Origin: Planctomycetota bacterium
Lineage (GTDB): Bacteria > Planctomycetota > Phycisphaerae > Sedimentisphaerales > Anaerobacaceae
Assembly: GCA_017885385.1 (NCBI GenBank)
Contig: JAFNGF010000373.1
Coordinates: 1 to 9,392 of the forward strand
Length of the DNA stretch: 9,392 nt
Direction: 5' to 3'
Numbering within the stretch: position 1 is the stretch's first letter; each line of letters opens with the position of its first letter. A program made the position numbers and the translations under genes. Below, in pieces: positions 1 to 5,222 of the stretch. Under the pieces are notes generated by a model that searched no databases, was not told the DNA's origin, and saw nothing but the letters and a program-made list of their open reading frames with translations.

Positions 1-1
1 G

Positions 2-1231
2 GCGGGGAATATTCTGACCATAAGCGGTGGTATGATTGAAAATGCCACAATCCTTGTTGAGGACGGAAAGATTAAGGCCCTGGGTCAGGAAGTGGTCGTA
101 CCTGACGGCGTTCGGGTCATCGACGCAAAGAATAAATATGTTGCTCCGGGTCTGGTTGACGCTCAATCCCGGCTGTATGTAATTGACGGCGAGCTAAACG
201 AAAGCCGGGCCATCGCTCCAGAACTGGACATCCTGGATGCAATTGATCCATTTATTAAAGAGCGTCAGGAGGTGTTGGCGGAAGGCGTCACCGCCGTATG
301 TGTCGCCCCCGGTAACCGCGGCTTGTTTGGCGGTCTTGGCGCGGTCCTGAAACTGAGCGGGGCTAAAACGGCCAAAGATATAGTTCTCAAAACCAATGTC
401 GCCGTCAAAGGCGCCATCGGCATTTCTCGCAGCAACCAATCATCGTCACTTGCCCGTTTGGAAAATTATTCATCTATCCGCGAGGCATTGCTTGAGACGC
501 AGGCGTATATGCAGCAGAAGCGAAAGTACGAGCAAGAGCTGGCGGAATACGAAAAGAAAAAAGCCGAGAAGAAGGAACAGGCAAAGGGTGACCAGCAGGC
601 TGAAAAGAGGGACGCCGCTTCGCGGGAATCGAAAGACAAACCTACCCGGCCGGCTAAGCCCAGAACAAATCCGACCTACGAAATCCTTGCGAGAGTTCTT
701 GGCAAAGAAATTCCGCTGCAAATTGAGGCGCATCGAGCAGACGATATTCTAAATGCGCTACGGCTCGCGGATGAATTCGATTTGTGTTTGATTTTAGATA
801 AATGTACCGAAGGCTATAAAATAGCCGACCAGATTGCCCGTCGCAAAGTTCCCGTCATTGTCGGACCCGTTTCCACCTCTTTTCTCGATATGCCGGCGCT
901 GGAATATCGCAATCATGATACGCGAAACGCCGCCATCTTGTCTAAGAAAGGCGTAAAAGTCGCGCTGGGCGTGGCAGGGCGGGATGGCGCAAGCTCCAAA
1001 TTCATTGCCTTAGCGGCGGCGATGGCTGTCGCAAATGGGATGGATAGGGGTTCGGCACTACGGGCTATTACGCTGACGCCTGCTGAAATATTTGGTGTTG
1101 CCGATCGCATTGGCAGTCTGGAAGTAGGTAAAGATGCCGATATGGTGATATTTCGCAGTCATCCGCTGGATGCATTCGCCCAGGTCGAGATGGTCCTGAT
1201 AGAAGGCAAGATTGTCTATGAGCGGAAGTGA
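2..1231 (+). CDS. Amidohydrolase-family protein, HxH lost (gene 1, 5'-partial)
   Basis: This is the 3' part of an exported-type amidohydrolase whose start lies upstream. The frame is open from base 2 and already reads AGNILTISGG, the first strand seen in all its paralogs, so the ATG at 32 is internal and is used only for numbering. The HxH site reads D43-A-Q-S-R: both metal histidines are replaced (Q45, R47). By hand alignment to gene 6, the strand-5 and strand-6 histidines are E232 and D256, and the strand-8 aspartate is missing near G316. K126 keeps the family lysine. Residues 150-212 are a highly charged Lys/Glu-rich, probably helical insert. The tail (LTPAEIFGVADRIGSLEVGKDAD) is intact. 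I infer a folded but hydrolytically inactive protein, possibly a partner of gene 2, which overlaps its end. Family is firm; lack of activity is inference. Confidence 0.9.
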   Translation, partial: AGNILTISGGMIENATILVEDGKIKALGQEVVVPDGVRVIDAKNKYVAPGLVDAQSRLYVIDGELNESRAIAPELDILDAIDPFIKERQEVLAEGVTAVCVAPGNRGLFGGLGAVLKLSGAKTAKDIVLKTNVAVKGAIGISRSNQSSSLARLENYSSIREALLETQAYMQQKRKYEQELAEYEKKKAEKKEQAKGDQQAEKRDAASRESKDKPTRPAKPRTNPTYEILARVLGKEIPLQIEAHRADDILNALRLADEFDLCLILDKCTEGYKIADQIARRKVPVIVGPVSTSFLDMPALEYRNHDTRNAAILSKKGVKVALGVAGRDGASSKFIALAAAMAVANGMDRGSALRAITLTPAEIFGVADRIGSLEVGKDADMVIFRSHPLDAFAQVEMVLIEGKIVYERK

Positions 1232-2447
1232 TGCAGTGACGAGCACAAGGTTCTTGCTCACTATATTGTCCCTGAGTTTGTGCGCGGGTCCCGCTACGGC
1301 TGGCGCCGACCAGCAACCTTCCTTCGCCCGCCAAAGCGGGCTTCGCGAAGGCGGGAGTCTTGTCATTAAGGCAGGGGTGATCTGGCCGATAACCGGCAGT
1401 CCTATCACAAATGGTCTTGTCATCATAGAAAATGGCAAGATTACCGCCGTGGGAGCAAATCTGCCCGTTCCCGAAGGGGCAAGGATTTTAGAGATGCCGG
1501 ATAAACACATTATGCCGGGCCTTATCGACGGGCACTGTCACCTTGGCTTGTCGCTGGATGTTTTTGCAGAAATTGAAGAGACGGTTTCTGCCGTCACGCC
1601 GGATATGCAGATACTGGATGCGTTCAATCCGCTTGCCGGCGACGTGACAAAAGCTCTTCGCTCGGGCGTAACGACAGTTTTGCTGGCGCCAGGTTATAAA
1701 AACCCGATCGCCGGGCAGATGGCTATTGTAAAACTGCCGGGCGGGAAAAAAGACGCCGGCATAGTACAGCGCAGCGCGGGCGTCAAATTTTCGCTGGGAA
1801 ATGAAGCCCTTATGTCTGACCGTCGCCCGACATCCCGCCCCGGCTTGATGGCACAAGTTCGGGAGGAATTGAATAAGGCCGGCCAATATCAGGAAAGCAA
1901 GTTTGATGCGCGGGCAGAGATTCTAAGGCGTGTTGTCCAAGGACAGCTGCCGGTGCATATTTACTGTAATGCTGTCGATGAAATCCTCGCCGCGATAAAA
2001 CTTATCGACGAGTATAAACTAAAAGCGGTGATAGTGGGCGCCAGAGAGGCGGACGAGCTTGCGGAAATGCTCGCTGAGCGAAACATTGCTCTTATTTATA
2101 TGCCGACCATACTTGCCAGTAAAGATAAGGACCTCAAGCGTGTGGGCAAAATTGCTGCTGCGGGAGTTAAGGTCGCTTTTGCCTCATACGCCCCCAGGAC
2201 GAATTTGAGTGATTTACGGACTTCAGCCATCATCGCTGCCAAATATGGCCTGACCCCCGAGCTAGCGCTGAAAGGTTTGACCATTAATGCCGCAGAGATC
2301 CTTGGAGTTGCTCAACGTCTCGGCAGCATCGAGCCGGGTAAAGATGCGGACCTGGTGATTCTTAGCGGCGACCCACTCGAGCTGACCTCCGGCGTCGAAA
2401 TGGTTATTATTGATGGCAATATTGTGTATCAAAGGGAGCAGAAGTGA
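1218..2447 (+). CDS. Exported amidohydrolase-family protein, HxH kept, other ligands lost (gene 2)
   Basis: A 409-residue member of the family. The start used is ATG 1218, overlapping gene 1 by 14 bases, with AGAAGG at 1201-1206 upstream. A GTG at 1236, with GGAAG at 1224-1228 seven bases before it, is an equally good start and gives a tighter signal peptide (MTSTRFLLTILSLSLCAGPATA). Residues about 35-46 (SFARQSGLREGG) are encoded by a palindromic repeat lying just after the likely signal cleavage site. The fold then begins at VIKAGVIWPI. HxH is intact (H106, H108) and K190 is present. The strand-5 histidine is Y249, the strand-6 histidine position is non-histidine (about V273), and the strand-8 aspartate is missing around Y324. 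The tail (NAAEILGVAQRLGSIEPGKDAD) is normal. Only part of a metal site remains, so catalysis is doubtful. It could bind a metal or ligand, or assemble with gene 1. Confidence 0.92.
   Translation: MSGSDAVTSTRFLLTILSLSLCAGPATAGADQQPSFARQSGLREGGSLVIKAGVIWPITGSPITNGLVIIENGKITAVGANLPVPEGARILEMPDKHIMPGLIDGHCHLGLSLDVFAEIEETVSAVTPDMQILDAFNPLAGDVTKALRSGVTTVLLAPGYKNPIAGQMAIVKLPGGKKDAGIVQRSAGVKFSLGNEALMSDRRPTSRPGLMAQVREELNKAGQYQESKFDARAEILRRVVQGQLPVHIYCNAVDEILAAIKLIDEYKLKAVIVGAREADELAEMLAERNIALIYMPTILASKDKDLKRVGKIAAAGVKVAFASYAPRTNLSDLRTSAIIAAKYGLTPELALKGLTINAAEILGVAQRLGSIEPGKDADLVILSGDPLELTSGVEMVIIDGNIVYQREQK
1321..1355. repeat. Palindromic repeat inside the gene 2 leader
   Basis: A nested inverted repeat: CCTTCGC at 1321-1327 pairs with GCGAAGG at 1345-1351, and inside it CCGC (1328-1331) pairs with GCGG (1336-1339) around CAAA. 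CTTCGCGAAG at 1341-1350 is also a perfect palindrome. It is read in frame as residues about 35-46 of gene 2, between the signal peptide and the first strand of the domain, where no paralog has equivalent residues. It looks like a dispersed repeat that inserted without breaking the frame. Membership in a genome-wide family is inferred, not shown here. Confidence 0.7.
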
Positions 2448-2454
2448 GACCTTC

Positions 2455-2500
2455 ATTGAGGATTTCCAATTGCCAATTGAAGATCTAAAATCGAAAATCC
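2455..2500. repeat. AT-rich repeat-like segment at the gene 2/3 junction
   Basis: This short segment is clearly richer in A and T than the coding sequence on either side. It has two CAATTG palindromes five bases apart at 2467-2479, followed by a purine-rich run with repeated AAAATC-like units. It carries the GAGG and TTG that I take as the ribosome-binding site and start of gene 3. Its composition and its absence from the other genes suggest an inserted intergenic element, but no second copy is in the window to prove it. Confidence 0.45.
2458..2472 (+). promoter_or_regulatory. Ribosome-binding site and TTG start deciding gene 3
   Basis: GAGG at 2458-2461 followed after eight bases by TTG at 2470. 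No comparable purine-rich site precedes the upstream ATG at 2413. Using the TTG removes the overlap with gene 2 and leaves a gap of 22 bases. Confidence 0.5.
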
Positions 2501-3738
2501 AGGGCGTCATTTGGCTGAGTTTCTTATCTGTCCTGCTGACGGCAGCATCCAGATTGTGCGCCCAGGAAAAGACCGTCGCGATCAAAGCGGGCGAAATCCT
2601 GACGGTATCTGGTGCGCCGATAAAAGCCGGCATCATACTCATACGAAATGGCAAAATCACGGATATCGGGACAGAGATAGCCGTGCCGCAGGACGCCTCC
2701 GTCATCGACGCGAGCGACTCGGTTGTCATGCCCGGCCTTGTCGATGCCGGCGCTCTGCCGCCCGTTCGCGGCGATCTGAACGAGCAGTCCGGCGAGATAA
2801 CTGCCGCGCTTCGGATTTCCACCGCGCTCGACCCAAAGAGCAAGGTGCTCAAACGGATTGTCCAAACCGGATGCACAACGCTGTATATTGCTCCCGGCGG
2901 CGCAAATCTTATTGCGGGCCTGGGAGTAATAATAAAGCCGGTGGGCAAGACTGCCGCTGAAATGGTAATCAAAGACGATGCAGCGTTAAAAATCGTCATG
3001 GGTTCGGACTCGACCCAAGGCAACCGCATTCCCTGGTTCGAGCCGCCAACAAACTTTTATTACCGGCGTCCGACCACGACTATGGCGGTCGCCTTGATGC
3101 TTCGCAAAAGCTTTTTCGATGCCAGGCAATATATTGCATCCCACGAAAAAGAAGATCCGGATATGGAAGTTGTTGCCGCCGCATTGCAGGGCAAAATTCC
3201 CATTCGTGTCGCTGTTCGGCGAGCAATCGACATACGCACGGCGCTGCGAATTGCAAATGAATATGGATTGAGCCTGATCCTGGATGAATGCACGGAAGGC
3301 TATAAGGTCGCGGAGGAGATAGCCAAGAAGAATGCTCCGGTCGTGCTGGGACCTTTTTACTACTATCCCAGAACTTCCAGCCAGTACGATGAGGGGCGGG
3401 AAGTCAGCTGGAATAATGCGGGCATCTTGGCTAAAGCCGGTGTCAGGGTGGCCATTGCATCCAATGCGCAAGAAGGCCCCCGCCTTGCGGCAACCCAAGA
3501 TGAATCTATCGACCTATTGACCGCGGCGGCATTTGCCGTCCGGCATGGGATGGCGCCTGCCGAAGCGCTAAAATCCATTACTCTGACGCCTGCTGAAATC
3601 CTGGGCGTTGCCGACCGAGTGGGCAGCCTGGAAAAAGGTAAGGATGCGGATATCTTAATTCTGAGCGGTAACCCTTTGGCCGCAACCTCGCGGATCAAAC
3701 GTGTTATCCTGAATGGCCAGACGGTCTTTCAAGATTAG
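2470..3738 (+). CDS. Exported amidohydrolase-family protein, metal site lost (gene 3)
   Basis: A family member of 422 residues if translation begins at TTG 2470. I prefer this start because GAGG at 2458-2461 lies eight bases upstream and the product starts with a normal signal peptide (short polar n-region, hydrophobic VIWLSFLSVLLTAAS, likely cut after LCA near residue 31). The in-frame ATG at 2413 would overlap gene 2 by 35 bases, has no visible Shine-Dalgarno, and adds 19 residues encoded by gene 2 sequence and an AT-rich segment. Numbering from the TTG, HxH is replaced by G94 and L96, the strand-5 histidine by A248, the strand-6 histidine by D272 and the strand-8 aspartate by about A333; K174 remains. 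It is closest to gene 1 (shared CTEGYK segment and LTPAEI tail). An aromatic loop (FYYYPRTSSQYDEG) sits near the domain opening. I infer an inactive scaffold or partner subunit. Confidence 0.92.
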   Translation: MPIEDLKSKIQGVIWLSFLSVLLTAASRLCAQEKTVAIKAGEILTVSGAPIKAGIILIRNGKITDIGTEIAVPQDASVIDASDSVVMPGLVDAGALPPVRGDLNEQSGEITAALRISTALDPKSKVLKRIVQTGCTTLYIAPGGANLIAGLGVIIKPVGKTAAEMVIKDDAALKIVMGSDSTQGNRIPWFEPPTNFYYRRPTTTMAVALMLRKSFFDARQYIASHEKEDPDMEVVAAALQGKIPIRVAVRRAIDIRTALRIANEYGLSLILDECTEGYKVAEEIAKKNAPVVLGPFYYYPRTSSQYDEGREVSWNNAGILAKAGVRVAIASNAQEGPRLAATQDESIDLLTAAAFAVRHGMAPAEALKSITLTPAEILGVADRVGSLEKGKDADILILSGNPLAATSRIKRVILNGQTVFQD

Positions 3739-3783
3739 CCCCCGCCCCAGCGGCGGGGGTGCCTCGACCGCTGGGGCCGAGGC
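3739..3783. repeat. GC-rich double hairpin between genes 3 and 4
   Basis: Directly after the stop of gene 3, CCCCCGCC (3739-3746) pairs with GGCGGGGG (3752-3759) around a five-base loop, and GCCTCG (3761-3766) pairs with CGAGGC (3778-3783). An alternative nine-base stem, CCCCAGCGG (3745-3753) with CCGCTGGGG (3768-3776), excludes the first two. No T-run follows, so it is not a typical intrinsic terminator. It may be a dispersed repeat, an mRNA-stabilising structure or a processing site. Confidence 0.7.
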
Positions 3784-3786
3784 TAA

Positions 3787-3791
3787 GGGAG
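3787..3791 (+). promoter_or_regulatory. Ribosome-binding site of gene 4
   Basis: GGGAG ten bases before the ATG at 3802, just downstream of the double hairpin. It supports this start and independent re-initiation on gene 4. Confidence 0.6.
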
Positions 3792-3801
3792 AAAACCAAT
3801 T

Positions 3802-5145
3802 ATGAGATTCAGGTCTTGTGCGGCCTTTGTCTGCGTGACATTGATTGTGTGCATGGTGGGTGCTTTAGGATACGCGGCCCCCGTGCGGAAAAAGCTCGCC
3901 ATCAAGGCCGGCAAAATCATTACCATAGCCGGGCCGGAAATACAGGATGGCGTGATCCTGGTCGAAGACGGAATTATCAAAGCCGTCGACAAGAACGTCG
4001 AAATTCCCTGGGACGCCGAAGTCATTGAAGCAAAGGACAGGGTCGTTATGCCCGGCTTTGTGCTGGCGCACACCTCAAACGGCCTGGATGCACCCAATGA
4101 AAACGTGCCCGAAGTGCCTTTTCTCTCGACCTTCGACTCGATAGATCCGGTGAATCCTTTTTTTGAGGATTCGCTGCGGGATGGCGTGGTGGCGATGCTC
4201 GTGCTTCCAGGCAATAACACGCTGTTAGGTGGGACAGGCACAGTCGTCAAACCATACGGCCGGACCGTAGAGGCGATGCTCATCAAACGTTATACAGGTT
4301 TGAAAATTTCGCTTGCCCCGCCCGTTCAACAGACCTTACGGTATACTGACGGGGGGTACTCCTATCAAGCAACCGGAAACATCAGCAGGATGGGGCACAT
4401 GCAGCGTTTCAGACGCTATATGGCCGAGCTGAAAGATTATCTGGAGCAGTACGAACAGCGTAAGAAAGATGCCAAAGAGCAAGAAAAGCCCTTTGACGAG
4501 GAGATTGACGCGCGTAAGCAGCCGATGATCGATCTATTGAATGGAAAACTGGCGGCATTTATCTATTGCGGCATAGCGGCTGACGTGCCCAAGGCGATTG
4601 AGATCCAGGAAACGCACAATTTCAACACGGCCCTCGTTCTGGGCACTGATGGCTATAAGGCGGCTGACCTTATCAGTAAGAAAAAAATGCCCGTAATTCT
4701 CGATCCACAGTTGGTAGTTTGGGAGACGAATCAGCAGACGAACGCCGAAGAGATGAAGGTCGCCCCCGCGATTTTCTATAAAGCGGGCGTAAAGTTTGCT
4801 TTTCAAACAGATACCTCCGAGTATGGCAGACGATACCTTTGGTACCAGGCGGCGACCGCAGTCAGGTACGGCGTGGACCGAGCCGAGGCCCTCAAATCTA
4901 TCACCCTTTATCCAGCGCAGTTTATCGGCATAGATAACCGATTCGGCAGCATCGAGAGCGGAAAAGAAGCAAGCCTAATCTTTTTGACCGGTGACCCGCT
5001 GGATGCGCAAACGTGGGTCGACAAGGTGATGATCGGCGGCGAGATTGTCTACGAAAAGGCCAAAGACCTGCGTCTAAAAAAGCTCCTGGAAAAGCCTAAG
5101 CCCGAAGAAGGGCAGCAAACGTCGCAAGATAAGAACACAGATTAA
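3802..5145 (+). CDS. Exported amidohydrolase-family protein, half-kept metal site (gene 4)
   Basis: A 447-residue protein with a clear signal peptide (residues 1-25, hydrophobic 8-22, likely cut near GYAA). The domain starts at AIKAGKIITI. At the HxH position it reads V-L-A-H90-T-S92: the preceding aspartate and second histidine are gone, the first histidine is kept. K168 remains, the strand-5 histidine is Y255 and the strand-6 position about V279, while strand 8 still reads QTD337. This mixed site is unlike any neighbour and probably cannot hold a normal metal centre. Residues about 201-247 are a charged helical insert (EQYEQRKKDAKEQE). After the usual tail there is a hydrophilic Lys/Glu/Gln extension of about 28 residues (419-447) that the paralogs lack. 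Its tail (YPAQFIGIDNRFGSIESGKEA) resembles domain 5B. Substrate unknown; catalytic activity unlikely but not excluded. Confidence 0.93.
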   Translation: MRFRSCAAFVCVTLIVCMVGALGYAAPVRKKLAIKAGKIITIAGPEIQDGVILVEDGIIKAVDKNVEIPWDAEVIEAKDRVVMPGFVLAHTSNGLDAPNENVPEVPFLSTFDSIDPVNPFFEDSLRDGVVAMLVLPGNNTLLGGTGTVVKPYGRTVEAMLIKRYTGLKISLAPPVQQTLRYTDGGYSYQATGNISRMGHMQRFRRYMAELKDYLEQYEQRKKDAKEQEKPFDEEIDARKQPMIDLLNGKLAAFIYCGIAADVPKAIEIQETHNFNTALVLGTDGYKAADLISKKKMPVILDPQLVVWETNQQTNAEEMKVAPAIFYKAGVKFAFQTDTSEYGRRYLWYQAATAVRYGVDRAEALKSITLYPAQFIGIDNRFGSIESGKEASLIFLTGDPLDAQTWVDKVMIGGEIVYEKAKDLRLKKLLEKPKPEEGQQTSQDKNTD

Positions 5146-5154
5146 TGACAACAT

Positions 5155-5206
5155 GTAGGGTAGGCTCCGGCAACCATCCTTTGATGGTCTGCAAAGCACA
5201 CCCTAC
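5155..5206. repeat. Nested inverted repeat between genes 4 and 5
   Basis: The outer arms GTAGGGT (5155-5161) and ACCCTAC (5200-5206) are perfect complements. Inside them ACCATC (5173-5178) pairs with GATGGT (5183-5188) around CTTT. The outer core matches the TAGGGTGGG elements in the leader of gene 6, so the same repeat family occurs twice in the window. The whole 77-base gap 5146-5222 contains little else: no convincing promoter, and no T-run for a terminator. Confidence 0.75.
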
Positions 5207-5222
5207 CGCGTGAGCCTCATAT

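Noticed and set aside
396..752. Second plus-strand frame inside gene 1
   Set aside because: It is Arg/Lys/Ser-rich out-of-frame reading of the charged insert, without any sign of selection.
2262..3029. Open frame of 255 codons on the minus strand over the gene 2/3 junction
   Set aside because: It is antisense to two well-supported genes and shows no family motif.
3739..3783. Intrinsic terminator after gene 3
   Set aside because: The stems are strong but no T-run follows, and gene 4 begins at once with its own ribosome site.
5146..5222. Promoter for gene 5
   Set aside because: The gap is mostly inverted repeat, and I see no convincing -35/-10 pair.
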